The notes under the pieces are model-generated. The model was not told where the DNA came from and did no database searches. It saw only the letters and a list, made by a program, of their open reading frames with translations. Shown one piece after another: positions 51,902 through 60,965 of a stretch of DNA of 64,000 nucleotides; position 1 is the stretch's first letter; every line of letters begins with the position of its first letter. The translations under genes and the position numbers were made by a program. Source of the DNA: a bacterium (GTDB taxonomy: Bacteria > Planctomycetota > UBA1135 > UBA2386). Where the stretch lies: positions 248,001 through 312,000 of the forward strand of contig JANSXC010000003.1 of assembly GCA_024743115.1 (NCBI GenBank), written 5' to 3'.

Positions 51902-52564
51902 TCATCGTTGTCGGCCGGTCGATGTGGCCGGCGACCGAAGCGCCAACACCACTACGCCGGCCGCGGCCAGAATGCTGGCCGTGACGAGTCCAAGCCCGGG
52001 TTGTTGCCACCATAGCGTCGACCAACTCCACGAGAAGCACACGGCGACGGCGATGGCGAACCGAGCGAGCCAGGAGCGCGTTGCCGCGGCGACGAGCAGG
52101 GCGACCGCGAGACTCGCGGGCAACATCACGAGCGTGAACCCGACCGCGGCCACGCCCATCGCGACGACATCGAGCGAAGCCGAATAGCCGATGGCCCGAC
52201 CGATCGACCAGTCGGCAAGCCCGCTGAAGAGCGCCTGGAGCGAGCCCGTGAGCACGGTGCATACCAGTGCCGCGGCACCATCGATCACTACGGTTTGGCG
52301 TAAACTTGGGTTCGGTGTGACCGTAGATCGTGATCCGGTATCACCGGACCCCGTCGCGACGAGCGCGAGTAGCACGAGTGCGCCCGCTGCCCAGACGCCT
52401 TGACCAATGAGCTCGATGCCGAAGCCTCGCAACAACCGTGGCTCCTGCCCCGCCGCCAGCAGCGACCAACCGAGCAGGACCAGCCAGGGCCACCACCCGA
52501 AACGCCGCAGCCGCTGCAGGGTCTCTAGGCGCACGAGGCGCAGATCCGAACTCGCGAACCCCAT
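51902..52564 (-). CDS. integral membrane protein of unknown function
   Basis: This 220-residue protein has about five hydrophobic segments (WWPWLVLLGWSLLAAGQ, GQGVWAAGALVLLALVATG, VAMGVAAVGFTLVMLPASLA, FAIAVAVCFSWSWSTLWW, GLVTASILAAAGVVVLAL). No family was recognised. It diverges from parA and lies 69 bases upstream of the phosphoesterase gene on the same strand. Codon usage and GC content are like the neighbourhood. Confidence 0.65.
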   Translation of the reverse strand: MGFASSDLRLVRLETLQRLRRFGWWPWLVLLGWSLLAAGQEPRLLRGFGIELIGQGVWAAGALVLLALVATGSGDTGSRSTVTPNPSLRQTVVIDGAAALVCTVLTGSLQALFSGLADWSIGRAIGYSASLDVVAMGVAAVGFTLVMLPASLAVALLVAAATRSWLARFAIAVAVCFSWSWSTLWWQQPGLGLVTASILAAAGVVVLALRSPATSTGRQR

Positions 52565-52608
52565 CGACGACCATTGTCCGCGAACATGCCGCCGGACGCA
52601 AAAGGACT

Positions 52609-52637
52609 CTGGCGATCGATTCCCGGCCGGCTAGGAT
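52609..52637 (+). promoter_or_regulatory. possible promoter upstream of parA
   Basis: CTGGCG at 52609-52614 and TAGGAT at 52632-52637 are separated by 17 bases, in the 150-base divergent gap before parA. The -10-like element is fair, the -35-like element weak. Confidence 0.25.
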
Positions 52638-52714
52638 CGCGCGCGGATACCGGCTCGCGGTCTCGAGCCGATGGCAGCCTCATTCGAACGGTCAGACACA
52701 GGGGTGTTGGTCAG

Positions 52715-53434
52715 GTGCGGTCTCTAGTGCTGGCGAACCAAAAGGGTGGCGTGGGCAAGACGACGACCGCGATCCACCTCGCCCACGGCTTCGCGCTGAG
52801 TGGCAAGAAAGTCGCGCTGTTCGACATGGACCCTCAGGGCAATGCGACCGTGGCCGTGCAGCAGATGTCGGGCGGCCACGAGGCGAAGAAGGGCGCCCTG
52901 ACGATGCTGGAGCCCGTAGCGAAGAACCTGTGGCTGCTGCGATCGCCAGGCGCCGAGTCGCTGGTCGAGCCAGGCGCGGACATCGAAGTGGACCGCCTGC
53001 TCGAGTTGGTCCAAGAGCTGGCCAAGGTAGTGGACTGGCTGGTCATCGATTGCCCACCGCGAATCGACGCGTGGGGCTGGGCCGGGCTGCAGCTGGGCGA
53101 TGAGGTCCTGGTGCCAGTTCAGGCAGAGTTCTTCGCAATCCACGGCCTGTCCCAAATGCTCGCGGCGATGGAGGTCGCAGCGAAACAGCTCGATGGCAAG
53201 GCCCGAATCCGTGGGGTCCTGCCCACAATGGTAGATGCATCCGAACCCGTGACCCTCGAAGTGGTCGAGGATCTGCGCAAGAATCTGGGGGACCTGGTGC
53301 TCGACAGCTTGGTGCTGCGAGACTCCAACCTCGTGGAAGCCGCGAGTCACGGCAAGACAGCGTTCGCGCACTGCCCATGGGCCAGGGGCGCACTTTGCTA
53401 TGGTGAACTGGTAATGGAGATTCTCGATGGTTGA
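52715..53434 (+). CDS. parA: chromosome-partitioning ATPase ParA (Soj)
   Basis: This 239-residue ATPase has the deviant Walker A KGGVGKTT at residues 10-17, the motif LFDMDPQGN at about 36-43, and LVIDCPPR near 109-116. It works with ParB and parS in chromosome segregation. The GTG at 52715 starts exactly at the first core strand; open frame upstream would add a non-conserved extension. The last 8 bases overlap parB. There is no N-terminal helix-turn-helix, so it is of the chromosomal or small type rather than the P1-plasmid type. Confidence 0.92.
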   Translation: MRSLVLANQKGGVGKTTTAIHLAHGFALSGKKVALFDMDPQGNATVAVQQMSGGHEAKKGALTMLEPVAKNLWLLRSPGAESLVEPGADIEVDRLLELVQELAKVVDWLVIDCPPRIDAWGWAGLQLGDEVLVPVQAEFFAIHGLSQMLAAMEVAAKQLDGKARIRGVLPTMVDASEPVTLEVVEDLRKNLGDLVLDSLVLRDSNLVEAASHGKTAFAHCPWARGALCYGELVMEILDG

Positions 53435-54335
53435 TCGACGACTGGGCCGCGGCCTGGACTTCTTTCTCTCCGGCGGCCGCGGTGGCGCCAAGGGCAAGCC
53501 GGGCGCGGAGGAAACTCCCGCCGAGAAGGACTCGGACACGCTGGAACTGGATGTAAAGCTCCTCGAGCCCAATCCGGACCAGCCCCGGGGCCCGATCGAC
53601 CCGGAGGAGTTGCGCGAACTTGCCGCGTCGATCCAGAGCAACGGCATCCTGCAGCCGATCTTGGCTCGCAAGGCCGGGGAGCGGTATCAGATCGTGGCGG
53701 GGGAACGCCGTTGGCGCGCAGCCCAGATCGCCAAACTGACCAAAGTCCCGGTGCTCGTCCGTGAGATCTCGGACGACGATTCCGCCGTGTTCGCGCTGGT
53801 CGAGAACGTCCAGCGCGAGGACCTCAACGCCATCGAGAAGGCCAAGGCATTCCAACAGCTCCAGGGGAAGCTCGAGGCCACCCAGGAGCAAGTCGCCAAG
53901 CGGGTCGGCCTCACGCGGTCGTCGGTGACCAACTTCCTGCGCCTCCTCGAGCTTCCCGCTGCGGTTCAAGAACATGTTTCACGTGGAACACTCGCGATGG
54001 GGCATGCGCGATCCTTGCTCGGGCTCGTCGACAAGGAACTGATCGTCCCCATGGCCGACGAGGCGATTCGCGGCACTTGGTCGGTTCGGGCACTCGAAGA
54101 GCGGGTTCGGGAAGCCAATGAGGCCACCACACAGCCTGACAAGCCCGCCAAGACCAGCGGCGGCAAGGGCAGCAAGAACCGCCCGGTCTGGCTCAAGGAG
54201 CTCGAGGAGACACTGATGGACAACCTCGCGACTCCAGTGAACATCCGCTACGGCCGCAAGCGCAGCCAGATCCAGATCGAGTGCGGCAGCCGCGAAGAGT
54301 TCGAACGCATCTTCGAGCGGCTCAAGAACGTCTGA
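53427..54335 (+). CDS. parB: chromosome-partitioning protein ParB
   Basis: This 302-residue protein opens with MVDRRLGRGLDFFL, the ParA-interacting N-terminus. The N-terminal nuclease-like/CTPase domain has GERRWRAAQ at 92-100 and LVENVQREDLNAIEKA. A helix-turn-helix follows (EATQEQVAKRVGLTRSSVTN), and the C-terminal dimerisation segment carries VNIRYGRKRSQIQIECGSRE. It loads as a CTP-dependent clamp at parS. It overlaps parA by 8 bases in another frame, so the two are translationally coupled. Its own coding sequence contains a parS-like site. Confidence 0.95.
   Translation: MVDRRLGRGLDFFLSGGRGGAKGKPGAEETPAEKDSDTLELDVKLLEPNPDQPRGPIDPEELRELAASIQSNGILQPILARKAGERYQIVAGERRWRAAQIAKLTKVPVLVREISDDDSAVFALVENVQREDLNAIEKAKAFQQLQGKLEATQEQVAKRVGLTRSSVTNFLRLLELPAAVQEHVSRGTLAMGHARSLLGLVDKELIVPMADEAIRGTWSVRALEERVREANEATTQPDKPAKTSGGKGSKNRPVWLKELEETLMDNLATPVNIRYGRKRSQIQIECGSREEFERIFERLKNV
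53975..53990 (+). promoter_or_regulatory. parS centromere-like site inside parB
   Basis: TGTTTCACGTGGAACA differs from the widely conserved 16-base parS palindrome (TGTTTCACGTGAAACA) at one position. It encodes HVSRG within ParB. A parS site in this place of parB is known in other bacteria. It suggests that this locus is near the chromosome origin. Confidence 0.88.
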
Positions 54336-54344
54336 GAAGGCGGA

Positions 54345-54369
54345 CCTTCCCCCGTAAGCGGGGGGAAGG
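54345..54369. terminator. hairpin after parB, between convergent genes
   Basis: CCTTCCCCC (54345-54353) and GGGGGAAGG (54361-54369) form a perfect 9-bp stem around a 7-base loop, 10 bases after the parB stop. No T-run follows on the plus strand. A second, smaller stem (AGGGGC/GCCCCT) at 54420-54437 lies just past the end of the converging cyclophilin gene. Confidence 0.55.
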
Positions 54370-54441
54370 GGGGTGGGGGAAGCTCAACGCCAGGGCGCAG
54401 CCGCCCGCGGAGCGTTCCCAGGGGCACTAAGGCCCCTACAC

Positions 54442-55602
54442 CTATTCGATCACAGTCACCGCAGTGACCGTGATGTTGTCCGTCGGCACGCCAGTGCCCG
54501 ACTCTTCTTCCTGCGCGGTCATCGACGCCTCGCAGATCTGCTGGACGGTCTCCAGCCCTTCGATCACGTAGCCGAACACGACCCGGCGATCATCCTGCGA
54601 CGAGGCATCCTCGCCGCAGATGTAGATCCGATCGACCGCCGACATTCCGTCCTTTCCGACCCGCGCCGCCACGGCACCCGGGAAGTGGCTCAGGCCACCA
54701 TCCTCGAAGTCGACCAGGTGCTCGCTCTCATCGGTCTTCGTCCACTTGGTGCGGTCCGGCTCCTTGGTGGTCTGGTAGCCGATGTGGAACTGCATCGGGC
54801 GCTTGGCATAGACCGCCGAGCCATCGCGCTGGATCTCGTCGACACTGAGGTCCTTCCAGAACTCGCTCCTGGCCAGCGCTTCGAACTTCTTGCACGTCTC
54901 GGGCGCCTGCGCCTCCATCAGCGCGATCGTGATCGAACCGTAGTCGCCGCCGAACTCGATCTTGACCTTCTTCGCGTCTGCCGGGGGCTCGATGCGCGCG
55001 AACTGCTTCGGCGTCTCATAGGCCTTGGCGGCAGCGATCTGATCACGCATGCGCTTGACGACGCTGCCAGCCACCGGATCTTCGTACTCGATCTTGCGGT
55101 TGCGCCGCGGCGGCTGGTTCTTGTCCTCGTTCTCGTCTTCCTTCACCTCGCGGATCTGGAGCGGGAAGTCCGTGCTGCGCACGAGATCGTGATCCGGAAA
55201 CCGCGACTCGAGGTCGGCCAACGCCGACTCCGCGCGCTCCCAGCTGCCCTCGATCATAGCCTTACGGGCAACCGCAAGAAGGAGGTAGGGGGCCTGGGCG
55301 TCGCCAGCGTCGCCGAGGCGCGCTTCGAGCCCGGACAGCTCACGGTCCGCGAGCAGGTCCGTCATCGACTTCTGCATGCCGCCCTCAGCATAAGCACCTT
55401 CCATGCCTATGCTTACAGCGAAATTGGTCCAGTGCTCGTCGATTGCGCTCTGGCGCTGCCACTTCATGAAGTAGTAGACGGCAAACGCAGCGATCAGCAG
55501 GATCAGCAGCACCCGCAGCAGCGGCTTGTAGCGCTCGTAGAGATACTCGATCTGGCTCGGCGCGTCCGTGCCCTCCATCGGTTGGGGGGTCGTAGCGGTC
55601 AT
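54442..55602 (-). CDS. membrane-anchored cyclophilin-type peptidyl-prolyl isomerase
   Basis: This 386-residue protein has one membrane segment at about 29-46 (LRVLLILLIAAFAVYYFM), a helical middle part, and a C-terminal cyclophilin-like domain (about 215-386). Typical elements are YGSITIALMEAQAPETCKKF, VFGYVIEGLETVQQICEAS and the final ITVTAVTVIE. The usual active-site RxxxGFxxQGGD motif is not clearly kept, so catalytic strength is doubtful. It may fold exported proteins. It lies 49 bases downstream of a lipoprotein gene on the same strand. Near 55240-55430 codons are locally atypical (GCT, TAT, GTA, ATA). Confidence 0.72.
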   Translation of the reverse strand: MTATTPQPMEGTDAPSQIEYLYERYKPLLRVLLILLIAAFAVYYFMKWQRQSAIDEHWTNFAVSIGMEGAYAEGGMQKSMTDLLADRELSGLEARLGDAGDAQAPYLLLAVARKAMIEGSWERAESALADLESRFPDHDLVRSTDFPLQIREVKEDENEDKNQPPRRNRKIEYEDPVAGSVVKRMRDQIAAAKAYETPKQFARIEPPADAKKVKIEFGGDYGSITIALMEAQAPETCKKFEALARSEFWKDLSVDEIQRDGSAVYAKRPMQFHIGYQTTKEPDRTKWTKTDESEHLVDFEDGGLSHFPGAVAARVGKDGMSAVDRIYICGEDASSQDDRRVVFGYVIEGLETVQQICEASMTAQEEESGTGVPTDNITVTAVTVIE

Positions 55603-55651
55603 GGAATCGGATTCTCCTGCATCTTGCCGTCAGCGGGCGGGGCGCGGATCG

Positions 55652-56152
55652 CTACCGCTCCGGGTATTCGGTGGTGTAGTCGACGACCAACTGCGTGTGG
55701 CCGCCGCGTCGGGTGAATGTGTACTCAGCGGAGTAATAGCCCCGCTCGTAGCGCAGTCGCGTCTGCGTCGGCTGGGGCTTGGTCTCCTGGACCAGCTTCC
55801 AGCTGTGCAGCGGCATGCGCTGTCGCACGTAGCTCGCCGCCTCCTCGGCGCGAACCTTGCCGGTGTAGACGAATCGCCCCATCCGCCAGCTGGCCGCCTC
55901 GACCGAATGGCTCTGGTGGGCGTTGTCGACCACGTGCAGCCCGTCCGGCACGACCATGTCCCGGAACTGCACGGCCGTCACTCCGTCCTTGCCGCGCGGC
56001 AGGCCCTGGCAGCCCGTCAGCAGCAACCCGACCACGATCGCAGCAGCCATCCCGAAACAGGCCCGAAACGGGCGATTCCGGGTCGATTCGGCGCATCGGA
56101 CCGCAGCCAGCGACGCTGAAGGAGCGGAATCGAGCGTGCTACGGTTCTTCAT
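55652..56152 (-). CDS. lipoprotein of unknown function
   Basis: This 166-residue protein has a signal segment MAAAIVVGLLLTGCQG with a classic LLTGC lipobox, preceded by an unusually long basic N-region of 34 residues if the ATG at 56152 is used. That start has GAGGG about 7 bases upstream. An internal ATG at 56050 would give a normal-length signal but has no clear ribosome binding site. The mature part contains VQFRDMVVPDGLHVVDNAHQ and SWRMGRFVYTGKVRAEEAAS, similar to a common family of small lipoproteins of unknown function (DUF4810/YgdR-like in style, not certain). Confidence 0.65.
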   Translation of the reverse strand: MKNRSTLDSAPSASLAAVRCAESTRNRPFRACFGMAAAIVVGLLLTGCQGLPRGKDGVTAVQFRDMVVPDGLHVVDNAHQSHSVEAASWRMGRFVYTGKVRAEEAASYVRQRMPLHSWKLVQETKPQPTQTRLRYERGYYSAEYTFTRRGGHTQLVVDYTTEYPER

Positions 56153-56357
56153 GGGGGGCCCTCGGGACAGGTTGCAGGTTCGGATTGGGGGGGAAGGATC
56201 TTAGCGGTGCCGCGACAGTGGAGCAACGCAGCAATCCGCGCAATACCCGCCCCGAACGCCGGGAACAAGCCCGCTGGCGATTCTGCCAACCGACCCTTCC
56301 CGGACTGGCGATCGGACGGGATCATGCGCGACCGGCCTATCGGCCGTTCTCGATCGT

Positions 56358-57734
56358 ATGTCCACCAAGTCTGCCGTCACCGTTCTCGTTTCCTCGCTCC
56401 TGCTGGCCGCGCCCGCCGTCGCCCAGTCGGCCGCCGCACTGAAGCGCGAATTGCGCAAGCGCGAGTCCGCCGCCAAGAAGGAGAAGACCGCCGAGGCCAT
56501 GCTCGCCGTCGCCGAATGGGCGGCCGAGAAGGGCATGGCGGGGGACGCCAAGCGCCTCTTCACCGCCGTGCTGAAGAAGGACCCCGACAACGAAGCCGCC
56601 AACTACGGGCTCGGCAACGAGAAGTTCGACGGCAAGTGGATGCCCAAGCGCAAGGCCGACGCGCTGCGCAAGAAGGCACAGGCCGCGGAATACAAAGCCA
56701 AGGGCTACGTCGAGGTCGAAGACGTCTGGGTTCCCAAGGACCAGGTCGCCGACGCCAAGAACGGGGTCTTCCACTTCGAGGACCGCAAGGTGACGCGCGA
56801 TGAGAAGGTCGCGCTCGACGAGGGCAAGGTCTACCACCCGGTCACGGGGCTGCTGATCGAGAAAGCCGACCTCAAGAAGGCCGAGTCGGGTCAGTTCCCG
56901 ATCGGCCGCGAAGGCCGCTGGGCCAGCGAAGAACAGGCCAACTCCTACTACAGCGATATCGAGCACCCGTGGGTCGTCCGCACGGAGCACGCGACGATCC
57001 TCGCGACCCTCGAGCTCGAGAAGATCAAGGCGCTCAAGGAGGAGATCGACCGGGCCTGCAAGCGGATCTCCCCGCTGCTCGGCAACGACATGCCGCTACC
57101 AACCCATCGCCCGACCGTCCTCGTCGCCGCGACCGATGACGAGTACCGCGAGTTCGGCAACCAGTTCGGCGACGAGACCAGCGCGGCGGCCGCGTTCCTC
57201 ATGGCCGAAGAAGCCGGTATGCGCGTGCCGTTCCAGGGCACCGTGCGCGGTGCGATCTGTGTCGGCAAGCAAGCTGCGATGACGCCCTACTACGCGCGTC
57301 ACGCCGTCGCGATGGCGCTCACACATGCGCGCGGCCTCGAGTCGGGCGGCAACGTGCCGTCGTGGTTCCTCAACGGCGTCGGCAGCCTCGCGGGCTTCTT
57401 CGATGACGACCACGTCGGCGCGCACTTTTGCCGCACCATGGTTGCCGTCAAGGGCGGCGTCCCCGACCTGCGCCCTTGGTTCAACGACTTCGCCATCAGC
57501 GGCGAGATGGACCCCAACGACATCAACTTCAACTGGACGGTCGCGGGCCTTCTCATGCACTTCGCGATGAAGGGCGACCACGAGCCGGCCACCAAGGCGT
57601 TGATGAAGGTCACCGCGGCGTTCGAGAAGGGCAGCGGCGTGGAGGCCGCGATCAAGGGCCTGCAGAAGGCGCTCGAGAAGTCCGAGGACGAGATCAAGCT
57701 GCATATGCAGGTGCTCGTCGACACCAACCGCTGA
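56358..57734 (+). CDS. exported protein resembling a gluzincin peptidase without its zinc ligands
   Basis: This 458-residue protein has a signal peptide (AVTVLVSSLLLAAPAVAQ). A TPR-like unit (about 45-90) is followed by Lys-rich linker helices. The C-terminal half has the layout of peptidase-MA proteins: YARHAVAMALTHARGLES occupies the place of HExxH, with His315 kept but Glu replaced by Ala316 and the second His by Met319. PSWFLNGVGSLAGF replaces the WFxEGLA motif, with Asn339 where the Glu ligand is expected. It is therefore probably a non-catalytic relative of proteins like that at 42956. It converges with hemW. Confidence 0.65.
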   Translation: MSTKSAVTVLVSSLLLAAPAVAQSAAALKRELRKRESAAKKEKTAEAMLAVAEWAAEKGMAGDAKRLFTAVLKKDPDNEAANYGLGNEKFDGKWMPKRKADALRKKAQAAEYKAKGYVEVEDVWVPKDQVADAKNGVFHFEDRKVTRDEKVALDEGKVYHPVTGLLIEKADLKKAESGQFPIGREGRWASEEQANSYYSDIEHPWVVRTEHATILATLELEKIKALKEEIDRACKRISPLLGNDMPLPTHRPTVLVAATDDEYREFGNQFGDETSAAAAFLMAEEAGMRVPFQGTVRGAICVGKQAAMTPYYARHAVAMALTHARGLESGGNVPSWFLNGVGSLAGFFDDDHVGAHFCRTMVAVKGGVPDLRPWFNDFAISGEMDPNDINFNWTVAGLLMHFAMKGDHEPATKALMKVTAAFEKGSGVEAAIKGLQKALEKSEDEIKLHMQVLVDTNR

Positions 57735-57782
57735 GGTCAGGCGGATTGCGCGCCGCGGCGCGGCTATCCCGCCCGCGAGCAG

Positions 57783-58922
57783 CTAGCCCGCCGCGAGCAG
57801 GGCGCCGCTGACGTAATCGGCGAGCAGTAGCCCTGCTGCGCTGAGACGCAGCGTCACCCCATCGTATTCGGCCAGGCCCTGTTCGACCTGCGGCGCGATC
57901 ACGGGCGCGAACCACTCGCGCACCGGCAACTCCAGCCGCGCCTCGAGCGCCGCGAGATCGACCCCCGCGGCACGGCGCACGCCGAGCCACAGCGCTTCGG
58001 CGACGCGCTGGCGCGGGCGCAGCGTCTCCGCCGACCCCGCCGCGGGCAACCCGGCCAACACGGCATCCGCCCAGGCGTCGACCGGCTTGAGGTTGGTCCA
58101 GCGCACGCCGGCCATGTGGCTCGCCGCACCCGGGCCGACGCCGACGTAGTCCCCCTGCAGCCAGTAGTGGTCGTTGTGCCGGCACGTGCCACCGGCGCCC
58201 GCGAAGTTGCTGACCTCGTAGGCCTCGAACCCGGCGGCCTGGAGCCGTTCGCGAGTGTGAAGGAACATCGCGCGGTCGACCTCCTCGTCGTTGGGCTCGA
58301 CCTCGCCGCGCTGCATGGCGTGCGTGAGCTTCGTGCCAGGCTCGAACGTCAGGTTGTAGCAGGACAGGTGGTCGGGCCCGAGCTGCAGCGCCCGGTCGAG
58401 GTCCTGCTGCCATTCGACCAGCGTCTCGCCCGGCACGCCGAACATCAGATCGAGGCTGAGATTGTCGAATCCTGCCGCCCGCAGCGCCGCGAACGCGGCC
58501 TCGGCGCCGGCGGCGTCGTGCGCCCGATCGAGGAACTCGAGGTGCCGGGCGTGGAAGCTCTGCACGCCGATGCTCGCACGCCGGACGCCGTGATCACGGG
58601 CGATTTCGGCCTTCTCGCGGGTCAGGCTCTCGGGATTGGCCTCGAACGTGACCTCGGGGCAATCACCCAGCCCGACCCGTGCATCGACGATGCCGAGCAG
58701 CTGGGCGAACCGTTCGGGACTCAGCAGGCTCGGCGTCCCACCGCCAAAGAAGACCGAGACGGGACGCACCCCGCGCGGCCACGAAACCGCCAATTCGCGC
58801 TCGATGGCGCGCAAGAAGCGGTCGTGCACGCCCTCGTCGTCGACGACGTACGAGTTGAAATCGCAATAGCCGCACTTGACGACGCAGAACGGCACGTGGA
58901 CGTAAAGGGAGGCCATCACCAC
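57783..58922 (-). CDS. hemW: HemW-like radical SAM protein
   Basis: This 379-residue protein has the radical-SAM cluster motif C13-x3-C17-x2-C20 (FCVVKCGYCDFNSY). The next motifs are FFGGGTPSLL, EVTFEANPES, RASIGVQSFH and LDLMFGVPGET, then SCYNLTFEPGT, and GVGPGAASHM in the C-terminal part. HemW was long annotated as oxygen-independent coproporphyrinogen oxidase but is now understood as a haem-binding chaperone. The extra Cys residues of true HemN are absent. The ATG at 58922 or the one at 58916 may be used. Confidence 0.88.
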   Translation of the reverse strand: MVMASLYVHVPFCVVKCGYCDFNSYVVDDEGVHDRFLRAIERELAVSWPRGVRPVSVFFGGGTPSLLSPERFAQLLGIVDARVGLGDCPEVTFEANPESLTREKAEIARDHGVRRASIGVQSFHARHLEFLDRAHDAAGAEAAFAALRAAGFDNLSLDLMFGVPGETLVEWQQDLDRALQLGPDHLSCYNLTFEPGTKLTHAMQRGEVEPNDEEVDRAMFLHTRERLQAAGFEAYEVSNFAGAGGTCRHNDHYWLQGDYVGVGPGAASHMAGVRWTNLKPVDAWADAVLAGLPAAGSAETLRPRQRVAEALWLGVRRAAGVDLAALEARLELPVREWFAPVIAPQVEQGLAEYDGVTLRLSAAGLLLADYVSGALLAAG

Positions 58923-58936
58923 GGGTGAAACGCCAT

Positions 58937-58965
58937 CCGACAGTTTCTGGCCCCCGTCGTCTACT
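58937..58965 (+). promoter_or_regulatory. possible sigma-70 promoter for the secreted protein at 59037
   Basis: CCGACA at 58937-58942 and TCTACT at 58960-58965 are 17 bases apart in the 114-base divergent gap, about 70 bases before the start codon. Moderate match only. Confidence 0.35.
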
Positions 58966-59036
58966 CAGGCCCGGCCGGTTCCTCCGGCCCATCCGAAATC
59001 GAGAGGCCCTCCTCTCGCCAGCCCACCGTACCACGC

Positions 59037-60908
59037 ATGAATCAGCATAAGTGCTTTGCCCTGGCCACGATCGCGCTCGCTTGCGCGCCGGCCGTCGCGC
59101 AGGACTCCCTTCTTCCCTACCTCCCGCGCAACACCCTGATCGCGGTGTCGGCCCCGGATCTGGCGACGTCCATCGCCGAGTTCCACAAGACGCCGATCGC
59201 CAAGATGTGGCACGAAGAGGAGGTCCAGACCTTCTTCGGCGACCTGCTCGAGATGGCCAAGGAGCAGATGGACCAGGGCATGGCGCAGGTCCGCGAGATG
59301 CACGAGGGCGGTCAGTTCCCGGTCAACCCGGAGGACCTGCTCAAGCTGCGCGTCGGCGGCATCACGGGCGCGCTGACGCAGCTCGACCTCGGCATGGGCG
59401 AGTTCGGCCCGATGCCGACGATCGGCGTCGCACTGCACATCGATTTCGGGGAGTCCGCCCCGACGTGGAACCGCCTGATCCGCATGGGCATGGGCATGCT
59501 CGAGGCGCAGGCCGGCGATGACATGCTCAAGACCGAGAAGAAGATCGGCCCCGTCGATCTGGTCTCGATGATGCCCAATGAAGCCGGCGCGCCCGACATG
59601 GGCCTCAACGTCGCATTCGTTCCGAACGGCGTGCTGATCTGCACGCTGCCGGAAGAGGCGGAGAAGATCGTCACCGCGTGGGTCGCCAAGGAGCCCGTGC
59701 TCGGCGCGACCGACATGTACTCCAACCTGACGAAGCGTCTCGACGCCGACGGCGCGGAGGTCAAGAGCTTCGTGCGCTTCGACCCGATGATCCAGTTCGG
59801 CCTCAACGCGTTCGCCATGGTGAGCGAGATGGAGCCGGACCTCGCGGTCGTCGACCTCGACGGCGTCGAGCGCGCGCTCGTCGCGATGGGCATGCGCAAC
59901 CTCGGCGTCATGGCCGAGGCCGGGAAGTACGTCGACGGCAAGACCGTCACCAAGGGCGTGCACGTGCCGAGCCGCCGGATGAACGCCAACACGGCGGGTG
60001 TCGCGGACCTCGACATGGGCTTCCTCAAGTGGGTGCCCAAGGACGCGGTGTCGTTCAGCGCCTTCAAGTGGAACGTCGCGAGCTACTGGGACACGCTGCA
60101 GAAGGGTCTCGAGGCCTACGATCCGGAGTTCGCCCGCCAGATGCTGGGACAGCTCGGCAAGATGGAGGAGCAGCTCGGCTTCAAGGTGCGCGAGGACCTC
60201 TTCGGCGCCTTCGGTGACCACGTGATCAGCTGGTCGATGCCCGTGAGCACGATCGCGTCGATGCCCGAGTCGGCGACGCTGCTCAAGGTCAACAACGAAG
60301 AGAAGCTCATCACCGTGCTGCGCAACGTCGCTCAGCTGAGCAACGGCATGGTCGACTTCGAAGAGGGCGAGCGCCGTGGCATCAAGGTCTACTCGCTGCG
60401 CGTCAACTTCGACCCGACCGATGGCATGGGCATGAACCCGTTCGACATGCTGACCCCGACGTTCTCGTTCAAGAAGGGCTACATGGTGGTCGGCTTCTCG
60501 GTCGGCGACATCAAGCGCGTCTTCAAGCGTATGGACCGCGAGGACAACCCCAAGGGCGACATCCGCAGCAACAAGCAGTTCGCCGCGGTCGCCCAGCAGG
60601 TCCCCGGCGACGTCACGAGCGTGTCGTTCACGGACTGGCGCACCCAGTTCGAGAGCTTCTACCAGCTCGGCACCGGCATGCTCGCGCTCGTCCCGATCGG
60701 CGAGGAAGTGCCGATCGACATGTCGCTGCTGCCCGATTCGGGCACACTGACGCAGCACCTGTTCGGCAGCGTGAGCTACTCGCGCGACACGGGTGACGGC
60801 ACCGAGAGCGTGACGACGAGCCCGTGGGGCCCCGAGATCGTTCTCGGCTTGACGGCCATCGCGGGCGCCGCGGCGGCGATCCTGCCGAACGTGATGCGCA
60901 TGCGCTGA
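59037..60908 (+). CDS. exported DUF3352-like protein
   Basis: This 623-residue protein has a signal peptide (MNQHKCFALATIALACAPAV, cleavage near AVAQ) and a start to the mature part, LLPYLPRNTLIAVSAPDLAT, that is typical of the DUF3352-like proteins: secreted, beta-rich, of unknown function. Many Met and Gly residues lie in helices and turns (EMAKEQMDQGMAQVREMHEG). The C-terminus has a hydrophobic segment (EIVLGLTAIAGAAAAILPNV) that could anchor it. A good hairpin terminator follows at 60966. Confidence 0.65.
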   Translation: MNQHKCFALATIALACAPAVAQDSLLPYLPRNTLIAVSAPDLATSIAEFHKTPIAKMWHEEEVQTFFGDLLEMAKEQMDQGMAQVREMHEGGQFPVNPEDLLKLRVGGITGALTQLDLGMGEFGPMPTIGVALHIDFGESAPTWNRLIRMGMGMLEAQAGDDMLKTEKKIGPVDLVSMMPNEAGAPDMGLNVAFVPNGVLICTLPEEAEKIVTAWVAKEPVLGATDMYSNLTKRLDADGAEVKSFVRFDPMIQFGLNAFAMVSEMEPDLAVVDLDGVERALVAMGMRNLGVMAEAGKYVDGKTVTKGVHVPSRRMNANTAGVADLDMGFLKWVPKDAVSFSAFKWNVASYWDTLQKGLEAYDPEFARQMLGQLGKMEEQLGFKVREDLFGAFGDHVISWSMPVSTIASMPESATLLKVNNEEKLITVLRNVAQLSNGMVDFEEGERRGIKVYSLRVNFDPTDGMGMNPFDMLTPTFSFKKGYMVVGFSVGDIKRVFKRMDREDNPKGDIRSNKQFAAVAQQVPGDVTSVSFTDWRTQFESFYQLGTGMLALVPIGEEVPIDMSLLPDSGTLTQHLFGSVSYSRDTGDGTESVTTSPWGPEIVLGLTAIAGAAAAILPNVMRMR

Positions 60909-60965
60909 TCGTCAGCGAAGTGATCCGGGTGCTCACCGCTCCGGTGGGCCGCCCAGGAACGAGCA

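Noticed and set aside
57749-57762. Perfect palindrome CGCGCCGCGGCGCG between two convergent genes
   Set aside because: It is short, made only of G and C, and has no T-run; such palindromes are expected by chance at this base composition, so I did not call a terminator.
58965-60758. Long minus-strand frame opposite the DUF3352-like gene, and a similar one at 31645-34002
   Set aside because: Composition is His/Leu/Arg/Val-rich and repetitive without domains; the plus-strand genes have signal peptides and recognisable domains.
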